Counted from the first letter of the stretch, positions 16,561 through 25,467 are shown. The stretch is 64,000 nucleotides of DNA from Opitutaceae bacterium (GCA_027482185.1 JAIXWF010000022.1:434001-498000); one strand, 5' to 3'. The notes: generated by a model not told the origin, from the sequence alone. Numbers and translations are program-made.

Positions 16561-16719
16561 GTCACAGAGGGCACGGAGGGGAACCCGAGGACACGGAGGA
16601 GGGCAGGAATGTGGGCGCAACGGCACGCACCCACCGAGCGAACCCGTTTCGGAGGGCCGGCGAACTTCCATCCCATGTCCGCTCGGTGGCCTCTATGCCT
16701 CCTCCGTGTCCTCTGTGAC
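16561..16719. repeat. Dispersed inverted repeat, GTCACAGAGG arms
   Basis: The left arm 16561-16600 and the complement of 16691-16719 share GTCACAGAGG followed by CACGGAGG. It is the same GGAG-rich family as 5348-5486, again in a gap and not in a gene. Confidence 0.65.
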
Positions 16720-16777
16720 TTGGAGCAGCCGCGGCAAAGCCGCAGAAAGCGGGATGAGGTGGCCCCGGAGCCCGGGT

Positions 16778-17371
16778 TTACTGGAGCCGTTTGACGGTGA
16801 TCCAGCGGTCGCCGTAGCGGAGGCGCCAGTAACCGTTGTTCGAACGGTAGATCTCGACCTCGGCGCCTTCGACCGTGGGCAATTCGTTGGTTTCGGTGCC
16901 GGTTTGGCGCCAGACTTGGCCGTTTTCGAGGGGAAAGTAGGTGCCGCCGGCCCAGCCGTGGAAGGGGCCGACGACCTTGGCGGTGAAGCGCTCCCGTTTG
17001 TCCTCTTCCTGTTTCTTTTTGAAGACCTCGAGGGTGCGGGCGATGACGCCGGGCTCCTGTTTCTTTTTGTAGTCGGCGACGGCGGACTCGGCGGCGACAG
17101 CGGCTTTTTGCTCCGCGGCGACGATTTTTTGGGCGGCGGTTTGCTCGACCTGTTTCACCGCGGTTTCGACGGCGACAGCGGCTTCGCCGCGGGCGTAGGC
17201 GCCGACCGTGCGGTCGAGTTCGGCCAGTTGCTCGGGCGAAAGGCCGGCGAGGCCGAGGCGCTGTTTTTGTTCGGCGGTGAGGGTGCGGGAAAACGGGATC
17301 CGGTTTTCGGCGGCGGCGGCGAGGGTGCCGAACAGCAGGACGAGCACGAGGGAAACGGAGCGGCGCAGCAT
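16778..17371 (-). CDS. Exported protein with coiled coil and C-terminal SH3-like domain
   Basis: A 197-residue protein. The signal peptide MLRRSVSLVLVLLFGTLAAA is followed by LTAEQKQRLGLAGLSPEQLAEL. Residues about 60-125 are Ala/Lys/Glu-rich and should be helical or coiled coil. A conserved C-terminal segment contains KVVGPFHGWAGGTYFPLENG, QVWRQ and YWRLRYGDRWITVKRL. That last part resembles a module seen in small secreted proteins of Gram-negative bacteria, with the invariant ENGQVWRQ core. Function is unknown. It lies between receptors 2 and 3 in the same orientation and is expected to be periplasmic. Confidence 0.8.
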   Translation of the reverse strand: MLRRSVSLVLVLLFGTLAAAAENRIPFSRTLTAEQKQRLGLAGLSPEQLAELDRTVGAYARGEAAVAVETAVKQVEQTAAQKIVAAEQKAAVAAESAVADYKKKQEPGVIARTLEVFKKKQEEDKRERFTAKVVGPFHGWAGGTYFPLENGQVWRQTGTETNELPTVEGAEVEIYRSNNGYWRLRYGDRWITVKRLQ

Positions 17372-17419
17372 GGACTTTTTCTTGCCGCGGCGGAGAGGGG
17401 CGGGCGAGTGCGAAAAAAA

Positions 17420-17445
17420 GGCCCGCCGCGGTGAAGCGGCGGGCC
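17420..17445 (-). terminator. Intrinsic terminator of receptor 3
   Basis: A perfect 10-bp stem (GGCCCGCCGC/GCGGCGGGCC) with a 6-nt loop and a seven-T tract on the minus strand, 49 bases after the receptor stop codon. Confidence 0.92.
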
Positions 17446-17494
17446 GGAAGGCGGACTTGGCGGAGCGGGGCTCCGTCAGGTGCGTCCCAGGGAC

Positions 17495-20380
17495 TTAGAA
17501 CTTGCGGGTGACCGACAGGTACACGAAGCGGCCTTCGGAGCTGTAGAGGAAGCCCGGGTAGCCGGTCGAGTTGCCGGCGTTGCCGGAGGCGAACGGCGGA
17601 TCGCGGTCGAACAGGTTGCGCGCACCGAGGGCGAGCTTGGTGTCGTTCAGGAACGGCGCGAACTTGCTGCCGAGGTTGTAGGAGATCTGGAGGTCGTAGA
17701 TCCAGGTCGGCGAGACGAAGAAGTTGTTGCCGGTGTTGCCGTCGACGTCCCAGAAGCCGTCCGTGTAGTTGCCGCCGAAGACCGCGGAGATGCCCTTGTG
17801 GGTCCAGTTGATCTGGGCGCGGCCCTTCCAGCGGAGGTAGCCGTTGTCGGAACCGGTGCCTTCAGGGGTGGGCTGGTTGACCAGCTGGGCGAAGGTGCCG
17901 CCGGTGGTGGTGCGCTGCAGGTAGCTGGAGTACTGGCTCCAGGAGGTCCCGAACTCGAAGCGGCCGAAGTGGTCGGTGCGCTTGGAGTAGTTCAGGGAGT
18001 AGTCGAAGCCGGAGACCTTGGTTTCACCGATGTTGAAGAACACGGAGTTCACGACGCGGATGGTGCCGTCGGGGAAGAGGGTGACGCTTTCACCCGGGAG
18101 GAGGCCGCCCGGAGCGGAGCCGGCGGCGCCGCCGGGGACGCGGCCGAAGGCGCGGTTGACGGTGTCCTGGTAGTTGTTCGTGACGGTACCCTTGCGGTTG
18201 ATTTCCCAGTAGTCGACGCCGATGGTCAGGCCCTTGAGGGCGGCGAACTGCGGGGACCAGACGATACCGGTGTTGAGGTACTTGGTCTTTTCCGGCTGGA
18301 GGCGGCGGTTGCCGGCGACGGTGACGTCCTGCTCGGGTTCGTTGGTGCGGAGGAGCGGATGGATGATCGGCGTCAGGCCGGAGGTGGGCGAGGAGTAGAG
18401 CTCGTACAGGGACGGCTGGCGGAAGCCCTTGGACCACGAGGCGCGGACGGTGAGGCTCTGGTCGATCGGCTGCCAGCGGAGGCCGACCTTCGGCACCGTG
18501 GTCTTCTGCTTTTCGGTCATGAAATTCTCATGCCGGACGGCGAGGGTGGAGCTGAGGTCGTAGAAGCCGGGGGAGTTCTTGATGAGGGGAACGTTGGCTT
18601 CGGTGAAGGCGCCCCAGACCTTGCGGTGGCCGCGGGTGGTGGCGGTGGGCGAGCTGCCGATCAGATCGCCGGTGGCGGCGTAGGGATCGGGGAACTGGTT
18701 CAGCTGTTCCTGGCGGAAGTCGGCGCCGACGGCGAAGCCGACGCTGCCGGCCGGGAGGGTGACGAGGTCGCCGGTGGAGACGACGGCGTTGACGGCGTTG
18801 AGTTTGGACTCGTTGACGTCCTTCACGGTGATCTTGGCGGCGTCGACGATCGCGGCGTTGTTCGGGATCGAGACCTTGTAGTATCCGAACGGATTATACG
18901 GCGAGGTGGTGCCGAGGTAGTCGGCGCTGCCCGGACGGAAGAACGAGTCGTTGGCGTTCAGCAGGCGGTTGAACCGGCTGGAGGAGACGAGGGTGTTGCG
19001 CGAGGTGTCGCGGATCGACGAGTGGGTGTAGCCCGAGTCGAAGTTCCACTTGCCGGCGATGTTCTCGCCGCGGAGACCGGCGGTGATGAGCATCGCGTCG
19101 GTCTGGTTGCGGTAGATGCGGTTGCCGAACTCGGCGAGGCGGGCGCGGGTGCCGCCGGTGATGTCGACGTTGAACGGGTTGAACGGATTGAAGGCGCCGG
19201 CGACGGCCGCGCGGGCCCGGCCGTCGGCGGTCGGGAGCGGGGTGGCCGTGCGGGCCGGGATCACGAGCTCGGTGCCGGAACCGGAGAAATTGCCGGTGGC
19301 GGACGGGGCGAGCTGGTTCTCGGTGGCGGCGTTCTGGTAGTTCAGGTCGACGTACGCGAACAGGTTGTCCGTGCCGAGGATCTTGCGATCGGCATAGGCG
19401 AACAGGCCGCGGTTATCGCGCCGCGGATACGACATCGAGAATTCGTTGAAGTTGAAGGCGGACGAGCGGCCGGCGGTGAACCGGTAGCCGGTGGCCGGGG
19501 TCGCGCCGTTGTTGCTCGAAGTCGAGGGCGAGGCGGCGAAGAACGAGTCGCCGGTGGCGGGCAGCGAGCTGGCCGGAACGCCGGCGGCCAAGGCGGCGGC
19601 GCGGGTGATCTGGAGGTTCAGCGGGCTGGAGTTCGAGCTGAGGAACGGCGGGATTTCGGAGTACTTGCGGTCCGAATTGAAGATCGCGTTCTTCTTGAAG
19701 TAATTGAAACCGATGAGGGCGCTGGCCTTGTCGGTCTGGACGCCGGTGATGAGCGAGGCGGTGAACTCCGAGGAATCCTTGGTCGTGGTGTTGCCGTAGT
19801 TCAGCATCACCTGCGTGCCATCGAGGCCCTTCTTCATCTTGATGTTCACGACACCGGCGACGGCGTCGGCGCCGTAAATGGCGGAAGCGCCGTCCTTGAG
19901 GACTTCGATCGTATCGACGGCGGCGAGCGGGATGGAGTTGAGGTCGACGAAGGCCGTGGTGCCGCCGTTGCCGACGGGATAGCTGGCGACGCGGCGACCG
20001 TTGATGAGGACGAGGGTCGCTTCGGCGCCGAGGCCGCGGAGGGAGATGGACGACGCGGCGGGCGTGAAGCCGGTGGCGTTGTTGGAGATCGGGACGGATC
20101 CGCCGTTGGAGACGGTGATCTTCTGGAGGAGATCGGCCGTGTTGGTCAGACCGGATTCCTCGATGACCTTCTGGTCGATGCGGACAACCGGCGAGATGCC
20201 GGCGCTGAAAGCGGTCTCGGTCGTCGGGATGTACGAGCCGGTGACCGTGAACTTTTCCATTTTCTGGACAGGAGCGCCCGCGGCCGGGGCGGTCTGCGCC
20301 GAGGCCTTGGAGGCAATCAGAGCGGCGCCGGTGCCCAGAAGGGCGAGCGCTGCTTTCACTTTCCGCGTGCGGAGGTTCAT
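17495..20380 (-). CDS. TonB-dependent outer-membrane receptor 3
   Basis: A 961-residue TonB-dependent receptor. ATG 20380 starts a signal peptide (MNLRTRKVKAALALLGTGAA, cleavage after ASAQ). KMEKFTVTGSYI is the TonB-box-like segment. Plug motifs are SLRGLGAEATLVLINGRR and KDGASAIYGADAVAGVVNIK. The barrel carries RASWSKGFRQPSLYELYSSP, and the protein ends SVTRKF. It is more similar to receptor 4 than to receptors 1 and 2. The ligand is unknown and no cognate binding protein is adjacent. It has its own terminator and a CA-rich leader lacking a Shine-Dalgarno sequence. Confidence 0.94.
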   Translation of the reverse strand: MNLRTRKVKAALALLGTGAALIASKASAQTAPAAGAPVQKMEKFTVTGSYIPTTETAFSAGISPVVRIDQKVIEESGLTNTADLLQKITVSNGGSVPISNNATGFTPAASSISLRGLGAEATLVLINGRRVASYPVGNGGTTAFVDLNSIPLAAVDTIEVLKDGASAIYGADAVAGVVNIKMKKGLDGTQVMLNYGNTTTKDSSEFTASLITGVQTDKASALIGFNYFKKNAIFNSDRKYSEIPPFLSSNSSPLNLQITRAAALAAGVPASSLPATGDSFFAASPSTSSNNGATPATGYRFTAGRSSAFNFNEFSMSYPRRDNRGLFAYADRKILGTDNLFAYVDLNYQNAATENQLAPSATGNFSGSGTELVIPARTATPLPTADGRARAAVAGAFNPFNPFNVDITGGTRARLAEFGNRIYRNQTDAMLITAGLRGENIAGKWNFDSGYTHSSIRDTSRNTLVSSSRFNRLLNANDSFFRPGSADYLGTTSPYNPFGYYKVSIPNNAAIVDAAKITVKDVNESKLNAVNAVVSTGDLVTLPAGSVGFAVGADFRQEQLNQFPDPYAATGDLIGSSPTATTRGHRKVWGAFTEANVPLIKNSPGFYDLSSTLAVRHENFMTEKQKTTVPKVGLRWQPIDQSLTVRASWSKGFRQPSLYELYSSPTSGLTPIIHPLLRTNEPEQDVTVAGNRRLQPEKTKYLNTGIVWSPQFAALKGLTIGVDYWEINRKGTVTNNYQDTVNRAFGRVPGGAAGSAPGGLLPGESVTLFPDGTIRVVNSVFFNIGETKVSGFDYSLNYSKRTDHFGRFEFGTSWSQYSSYLQRTTTGGTFAQLVNQPTPEGTGSDNGYLRWKGRAQINWTHKGISAVFGGNYTDGFWDVDGNTGNNFFVSPTWIYDLQISYNLGSKFAPFLNDTKLALGARNLFDRDPPFASGNAGNSTGYPGFLYSSEGRFVYLSVTRKF

Positions 20381-20421
20381 AGTAGGATCAGTGTGTTGTG
20401 TGGTTGGTGTGGTAGTCAGCC
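20381..20421 (-). promoter_or_regulatory. CA-rich leader without Shine-Dalgarno, receptor 3
   Basis: The coding strand carries CACACCAACCACACAACACA close to the start, matching the leaders of receptors 2 and 4. There is no AGGAGG-like sequence within 20 bases of ATG. Confidence 0.6.
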
Positions 20422-20468
20422 CACGCGGCATGCGGCCGCATTTGCTTAGTGTGACAAGAGTGAAACGT

Positions 20469-20478
20469 CCGTGTCATA
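20469..20478 (-). promoter_or_regulatory. TATGACACGG element upstream of receptor 3
   Basis: A 10-base element identical to, and in the same orientation as, the one before receptor 1, here 89 bases before the start codon. Confidence 0.4.
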
Positions 20479-20550
20479 GGCAAGACATTATCCGGGAGGG
20501 CCATCTGCCGCATTATTGCAGTAGAGCAGATTGAGGTTGGGGCAAAAAAA

Positions 20551-20575
20551 GGCGGCCCGGATAAACCGGGCCGCC
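20551..20575 (-). terminator. Intrinsic terminator of receptor 4
   Basis: A perfect 10-bp stem (GGCGGCCCGG/CCGGGCCGCC) with loop ATAAA and a seven-T tract on the minus strand, 25 bases after the stop codon. Confidence 0.92.
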
Positions 20576-20600
20576 GAAAAGCCGAGCGGGGAGGCCGGGC

Positions 20601-23600
20601 TCAGAACTTGTACTGGCCGCTGATGTACCAGAGGCGGCCGACCGGGCTGTAGGTCGAGACGTCGGCGTTGGACTCGTTGAACGCCTGGGGCGACAGCGAG
20701 GGCATCTTGTCGGCGATGTTGTTGACGCCGACGGAGACGCGGAGGCCGCCGACCCACTTGCGCCAGCTGGAATCGGCGGCGTTGCGGGAGAACGTGTACG
20801 AAACCGAGGTATCCCAGCTGGAGTAGGACGCAACCGGGCGACGGGTGAGCGTCGTGCTGGAGGCGAAGGTGATACCGCCGGGACCGATGTCGGTCAGCTC
20901 GTCGATGTAGGTGTTGGCGAGGACGGCGGACCAGGGGCCCTTCGACCAATCCAGCGTGGTATAGAACCGCATGCCGGGGACGGCACCTTGGGCGCCGGTG
21001 CCGCCGTTGGTCACGTGACCGGCATATTCATAGTACCGCTGGGAGGGCAGGGCCTGGAACTGGTAGTCCAGGAAGAACGTGCCGGTGGTGCCGGCCTTGA
21101 ACTTGCCGTAATCGTTGACCGGGAAGGAATAATTGACCGCGAGGTCGAGGGCGCGAACCTTCTGACCGGCGATGTTGATGTTAGAGTCGCTCACGAAGAT
21201 GAGACTGGCAGTGTTGCCGGCGCGGAGGTACGAGCTGAGTTGGCCGGGGCCGGTGACGCGGGAGGCGGTCGTCGTGAGGGTGGTGTCGGGATTGGTGGCC
21301 CAGTTGCCGATTGTGACTTGGCTGAAGTACGGCGAGGCGGTGCCGAGGGCTTCGACGCTGCGCAGGATCTCGGTCACGCCGGCGGAACCGACGAGGCTGG
21401 TCTGGTCGACGTCGATGTAGTCCATGGTGACCGTCAGGCCCTTGATCGCCTTGGGCGAGAAGGAGAAGCCGAAGGACTTGGTCTTGGCTTCGGAGGGCTT
21501 GAGGCCGGCGTTGGAGCCGGTGCGCTGCTGGGCTTGGCCGTTGATACCGAAGACGTTCGGAATCACCGCGGTGGGGGTAAAACCTTGGGTCGTGGGCCCG
21601 AAGAGCGCGAACAGCGTCGGGGCGGTGAAGGCTTCGGAGTAGGTGCCGCGGACGGTGAGCTGGTTGTCGAAGGGCTGCCAACGGAGACCGTACTTCGGGA
21701 CCTTGGATTCGCCGGCGTCGCTGTAGTCTTCGTAGCGCCAGGCGGCGGTGAATTCGACCAGGTTCAGGCCCGGGATGCCCCTGCGTTCATCGATGAGCGG
21801 CACGCGGACTTCGGCGAAGGCGGCCTTGATCTCGCGATCGCGGGCGAAGGGATCGAAGAACGTGGAACCCTGCCAGCGGCCGGCGGTGGGGCCGGAGCTG
21901 CGGGAGTTGTTATCCGGGGTGCCCTTGAGGGTCTCCTCGCGGTAGTCGATGCCGAGGGCGGCGCCGATGTCACCGGTCGGGATTTCGAAGACCTTGCCGG
22001 CGATCTTGGCGTCGATCTGGGTCAGGTTGCTGTCGAAGACCGAAGTCGAGACGCCGAAGAGGTTGGCAATGGAGGCGGCGCTGACGGCGTTGGGCCGGGC
22101 GAAGATGTCGAGCGCGGGCTGGAGGACGCTGTTGGCCGGGGTGATGGCGGCTTGGTATTGGGCCAGGGTGTTGAGGCCCGGGGGCGTGCCGAAGTCGCGG
22201 AAGACACGGGCGAAACGGCCGCCGGTGACGGCGTTGCCGTTGGCGTCGTAGCCGCCGGCGATGGCGAGCTGGAGGTTGGGACCGTAGATGACGTTGGCGT
22301 TGTCGCTGACGAGGCGGTTGCCGTTGTAGTTGTAGCCGATGTTCCAGTCGAAGCGCTTGGCGATGTTGCCCTTCAGCTCGGTCGCGAAGTGCTTCAGGAT
22401 ACCTTCATTGTAATACTGGCGCGGGGCCGGCGTGTAGCGGAAGGCGGCGAAGATGCTCGAGCGCGTCGGATTGTAGGGCGAGTTGACCGGGACGGTCGAT
22501 GTGGTGGGCTGCGCGGCGAGCTGCGAGAAGCTCTTGCTCGACGAGTAGAGGCCTTCGATGGAGAGATCGAGGGTCTCGGGGATCAGCGTGACGCCGGCGG
22601 CGAGGGAGGCGGAGGCCTTCTTGCTGTCGAAGAGCAACGTGACGATCGGCGAGAGGTCGAACGTGTTGGCGATCGAGGCGAAGGTGCCGGCCGGGTAGAC
22701 GCCCGAGGCCTGCAGCGCGGCGAGGTCGGCGGCGGTGGCGGCGGTGCCGGTGGGCACGGCTTGGCTGGGCGAACCGAGGTCGGCGCGGAGGAAGTTCGTC
22801 GGGAAATTGGCCGACGAGGAGCTCACGGCGCCGGAGATCGTGGCGGTGCGGCCGACGATCGGGGAGGAGAACGGACGGTCGGCCTGGTAGATCGGCGTGG
22901 TGTCCGACTTCGAGGCGGCGACGGTGATGCTGAGGCCGGGGCGCTTGGCGCCGACCACGACGTAACCGGAGCGTTCCTCGTAGTCGCCGGAGCGGGAGGA
23001 GAAAGCGTAACGGCCGCCGGCTTCGGCGCCGTTGAAATCGTTGCGAAGTTTGACGTTCACGACGCCGCCGACGGCGTCGGAGCCGTAGATGGCGGAGGCG
23101 CCGTCGGTGAGAACTTCGACGGACTGGACGGCGGCGAGGGGTATCTGGTTGAGGTCGACGAAGCTGCGGCCGCCGCGGCCGTTGGCGCCGCTGGTGGGGA
23201 GGCGGCGGCCGTTGAGAAGGACGAGGGTGTCGAGGTTGCGCAGGGCGACATTGGAGCCGCCGTAGGTGTTGGTGATGCCGACGTTGGAGTTCGTGGCGCC
23301 GAGATTGCCGTTGCCGGCGAAGATCGGCATGCGCTTTTGCAGCACTTCGAGGAGATTGGTGTCGAGGCCGGTGGCTTCGAGATCGGGCCGGCCGATGATC
23401 GTGACCGGGACGGCAAGGGCGTCGCCCGCCGTCGGAATGTTCGAGCCGGTCACCACGAATTTCTCGAGGGTGATTTCGGCCGGCTGCTTGTTGGCGGCGG
23501 GGGCGGCGGCGGGGGCGGCGGCGGGGCTCTGGGCCGAGGCGACGGCGGCGAGGCCGGTGCCCAAAACGGAGCAAAGCACGGCCTGCGTAATCCTTGCGGA

Positions 23601-23612
23601 TCGGGTGTTCAT
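20601..23612 (-). CDS. TonB-dependent outer-membrane receptor 4
   Basis: A 1003-residue TonB-dependent receptor. ATG 23612 gives a signal peptide (MNTRSARITQAVLCSVLGTG, cleavage near ASAQ). An Ala/Pro linker and TLEKFVVTGSNIP follow. The plug has NLLEVLQKRMPIFAGNGN, LRNLDTLVLLNGRRLPT and VLTDGASAIYGSDAVGGV. Barrel motifs include RGTYSEAFTAPTLFALFGP, and the terminus is SGQYKF. The frame remains open far upstream, through the divergent XdhC gene, but that is a GC-driven shadow. The leader contains a strong 11-bp hairpin and a CA-rich tract. The substrate is unknown. Confidence 0.94.
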   Translation of the reverse strand: MNTRSARITQAVLCSVLGTGLAAVASAQSPAAAPAAAPAANKQPAEITLEKFVVTGSNIPTAGDALAVPVTIIGRPDLEATGLDTNLLEVLQKRMPIFAGNGNLGATNSNVGITNTYGGSNVALRNLDTLVLLNGRRLPTSGANGRGGRSFVDLNQIPLAAVQSVEVLTDGASAIYGSDAVGGVVNVKLRNDFNGAEAGGRYAFSSRSGDYEERSGYVVVGAKRPGLSITVAASKSDTTPIYQADRPFSSPIVGRTATISGAVSSSSANFPTNFLRADLGSPSQAVPTGTAATAADLAALQASGVYPAGTFASIANTFDLSPIVTLLFDSKKASASLAAGVTLIPETLDLSIEGLYSSSKSFSQLAAQPTTSTVPVNSPYNPTRSSIFAAFRYTPAPRQYYNEGILKHFATELKGNIAKRFDWNIGYNYNGNRLVSDNANVIYGPNLQLAIAGGYDANGNAVTGGRFARVFRDFGTPPGLNTLAQYQAAITPANSVLQPALDIFARPNAVSAASIANLFGVSTSVFDSNLTQIDAKIAGKVFEIPTGDIGAALGIDYREETLKGTPDNNSRSSGPTAGRWQGSTFFDPFARDREIKAAFAEVRVPLIDERRGIPGLNLVEFTAAWRYEDYSDAGESKVPKYGLRWQPFDNQLTVRGTYSEAFTAPTLFALFGPTTQGFTPTAVIPNVFGINGQAQQRTGSNAGLKPSEAKTKSFGFSFSPKAIKGLTVTMDYIDVDQTSLVGSAGVTEILRSVEALGTASPYFSQVTIGNWATNPDTTLTTTASRVTGPGQLSSYLRAGNTASLIFVSDSNINIAGQKVRALDLAVNYSFPVNDYGKFKAGTTGTFFLDYQFQALPSQRYYEYAGHVTNGGTGAQGAVPGMRFYTTLDWSKGPWSAVLANTYIDELTDIGPGGITFASSTTLTRRPVASYSSWDTSVSYTFSRNAADSSWRKWVGGLRVSVGVNNIADKMPSLSPQAFNESNADVSTYSPVGRLWYISGQYKF

Positions 23613-23637
23613 AGGTCGGTGTGGTCTGGTTGTGTTT

Positions 23638-23665
23638 GTCCGCGGCGGCTTGCGCCGCCGCGGAC
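23638..23665. promoter_or_regulatory. Leader hairpin of receptor 4
   Basis: A perfect 11-bp stem (GTCCGCGGCGG/CCGCCGCGGAC) with loop CTTGCG, 26 bases upstream of the receptor ATG and just above its CA-rich leader. It could be a regulatory RNA structure or a terminator for antisense transcription. Confidence 0.5.
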
Positions 23666-23716
23666 CGGAAGAGGGGAAGGAGTGCCGGAGTTGCGATTCT
23701 TCAAGGGAAAATCGAC

Positions 23717-23746
23717 GAAACCGGGACCGGTGCCGGCACCGGTTTC
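23717..23746. promoter_or_regulatory. Inverted repeat between receptor 4 and the XdhC gene
   Basis: GAAACCGG (23717-23724) and CCGGTTTC (23739-23746) enclose the palindrome GGTGCCGGCACC. Its position in a divergent promoter region suits an operator. Confidence 0.4.
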
Positions 23747-23810
23747 CAGAGGCGAAGAGGCCCCCGTGCTTGCATTTTGGGTACGGACGGGCCGGATTGC
23801 CGGGCCCGCC

Positions 23811-24800
23811 ATGAAAGAACTCCAAGCCATCGTCGCCGCGCTCTGCCGGGACGATTGCGGGCCGAGTGTGCTGGCGACTTTGGTGACGGCGGAAGGTTCG
23901 TCGTACCGCCGGCCCGGGGCGCGCCTGCTGGTGCGGGCGGACGGCAGCCGGATCGGCTCGATCAGCGGCGGCTGCCTCGAGGAAGACGTGCTCGAACGGG
24001 CGCGGCGCGTGGCGGCGAGCGGCGCGCCGGAGACGGTCGTGTACGACACGACTTCGGAGAACGACCTGGTCTGGGGCGTGGGCCTCGGGTGCCACGGCGT
24101 GGTGCGCGTGCTGCTGGAGCCGCTGCCGGCCCGGCCGGCGTGGGCCGAGACGCTGCGGGAGAATTTCGCGGCGCGGCGGGCGACGCGCCTGGCGATCGCG
24201 CACGGCGACGACGCGGGCCCGGCCCGGGGCACGCGCCCGGCGCCGGCCGACGCGGCGCCCGCGGCGGGGGTGCGGCTCGAGACGGTGCCGCCGCCGACGG
24301 CGCTGGCGGTGTTCGGCGCGGGCGACGACGCGCAGCCGCTGGTGCGGCTGGCGCGGGAGCTGGGGTGGATCGCGACGGTGGCGGATCCGCGGGCGGCGTT
24401 CGCGACGGCGGCGCGGTTTCCGGAAGCGCGCATCGTATCGGGAAGTTCGGATACACTGGTGGCGCGGGCGGCGCCGGACGCAGGCACGCTCGCGGTCGTG
24501 ATGACGCACCATTACGTGCACGACGGGCCGATTTTGCGGGACCTGCTGGCGGGGCCGGCGCCGTACATCGGGCTGCTCGGCCCGCGGAAGCGCGCGGAGA
24601 AGATCCTCGCGGACCTGGCGGCGGCGGGCGCGGCCATCGGGCCGGCGGAGCGGGCCCGCCTGCATGCGCCGGTGGGGCTCGACCTCGGCGCGGACGCGCC
24701 GGAGCAGGTGGCGCTGGCGATGCTCGCCGAGATGCAGGCTTTCCTGACGGGCCGCGACGCGCGGCCGCTGCGCGAACGGACGCGCCCGATCCATGGCTGA
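23811..24800 (+). CDS. XdhC family molybdenum cofactor chaperone
   Basis: A 329-residue protein of the XdhC/CoxI family, which binds molybdenum cofactor, helps its sulfuration, and inserts it into xanthine dehydrogenase-type hydroxylases. N-terminal family motifs are GSSYRRPGARLLV and SGGCLEEDVLERA. The C-terminal half is a Rossmann-like domain (ALAVFGAGDDAQPLVRLA, VVMTHHYVHD, YIGLLGPRKRAEKI). A GTG at 23766 is also in frame, but ATG 23811 gives the usual N-terminus. Its stop overlaps the next gene by 8 bases (ATGGCTGA), implying translational coupling. The target enzyme is not in this window. Confidence 0.93.
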   Translation: MKELQAIVAALCRDDCGPSVLATLVTAEGSSYRRPGARLLVRADGSRIGSISGGCLEEDVLERARRVAASGAPETVVYDTTSENDLVWGVGLGCHGVVRVLLEPLPARPAWAETLRENFAARRATRLAIAHGDDAGPARGTRPAPADAAPAAGVRLETVPPPTALAVFGAGDDAQPLVRLARELGWIATVADPRAAFATAARFPEARIVSGSSDTLVARAAPDAGTLAVVMTHHYVHDGPILRDLLAGPAPYIGLLGPRKRAEKILADLAAAGAAIGPAERARLHAPVGLDLGADAPEQVALAMLAEMQAFLTGRDARPLRERTRPIHG

Positions 24801-25455
24801 CGCGGCGGGCAACGGCGGCGGGCCGGGGCGGTTCCGTTTCGGCGCGGTGATCTTGGCCGCGGGCGCATCGACGCGCATGGGCGAGCCGAAGCAACTGCTG
24901 GAACTCGAGGGCCGGCCGCTGGTGGTGCGCGCGGTCGAGGCGGCGCTGGCTTCGCCGGCCTGGCCGGTGGTGGTGGTGCTGGGCGCGCAGGCGGAGCGGA
25001 TCCGGCCGGTGCTGGCGAAATTGCCGGTGCTGGTGGCCGAGAACCCGGAGTGGAGCGAGGGCATGGCGGCCTCGATCCGGGCGGGGGTGCGGACGTTGGC
25101 GCAGTTTTCCCGCGGGCTGGAGGGGGCGTTGGTGGCGCTGTGCGACCAGCCGGCTTTCGGGCCCGACACGATCGCGGCGCTGGTCGCGGCGCAGCGGGCG
25201 ACGGGCCGCAGCATCGTGGCGGCGCGCTACGCGGGGCGGAACGGGGCGCCGGCGCTTTTTCTCCGGACGCATTTCGCGACCCTGACGAATCTCACCGGCG
25301 AAGCCGGTGCGCGGGCGCTGCTCAACGGATCCGCCGCGGAAGTGGCGACGGTGGACCTGCCCGAGTTGTCCTTGGATCTGGATACGCCGGCGGAAGTGGC
25401 GGCGTGGCGGGCGGGCGCGGGCGCGGCGCCCGCGCGGTTGAAGGCTGAAAGTTGA
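24793..25455 (+). CDS. MocA-like molybdenum cofactor nucleotidyltransferase
   Basis: A 220-residue MobA-like NTP transferase. The nucleotide-binding signature LAAGASTRMGEPKQLL is at residues about 21-36; LVALCDQPAFGPDTI and LDLDTPAEVAAW are further family motifs. It would transfer CMP (MocA type) or a related nucleotide to molybdopterin, maturing the cofactor for the hydroxylase served by the upstream XdhC protein. The coupled start overlaps xdhC. The C-terminal tail (RLKAES) and stop are encoded by a 7-bp repeat array, so the last residues are probably not functional. CTP versus GTP preference is not determined. Confidence 0.9.
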   Translation: MADAAGNGGGPGRFRFGAVILAAGASTRMGEPKQLLELEGRPLVVRAVEAALASPAWPVVVVLGAQAERIRPVLAKLPVLVAENPEWSEGMAASIRAGVRTLAQFSRGLEGALVALCDQPAFGPDTIAALVAAQRATGRSIVAARYAGRNGAPALFLRTHFATLTNLTGEAGARALLNGSAAEVATVDLPELSLDLDTPAEVAAWRAGAGAAPARLKAES

Positions 25456-25467
25456 AAGCTGAAAGCC
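25437..25467 (+). repeat. GTTGAAA-type heptad array supplying a stop codon
   Basis: Units GTTGAAG, GCTGAAA, GTTGAAA, GCTGAAA. TGA at 25453-25455 is the stop of the MocA-like gene. A 7-bp GC stem (25416-25422/25428-25434) sits immediately before the array. Confidence 0.8.

Larger units (their letters stand above)
16344..16777. other. Intergenic stretch, receptor 2 leader plus inverted repeat, no gene seen
   Basis: The gap holds the CA-rich leader, the TATGACAC element (16411-16418), and GGAG-rich inverted arms at 16561-16600 and 16691-16719. Nothing between them looks like a translated gene; short open frames there lack family resemblance or a start context. Confidence 0.55.

Noticed and set aside
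20601-25214. A 1537-codon receptor 4 frame extending through the XdhC gene
   Set aside because: The receptor signal peptide begins at ATG 23612; the upstream extension is antisense to XdhC and has no similarity to a receptor N-terminus.
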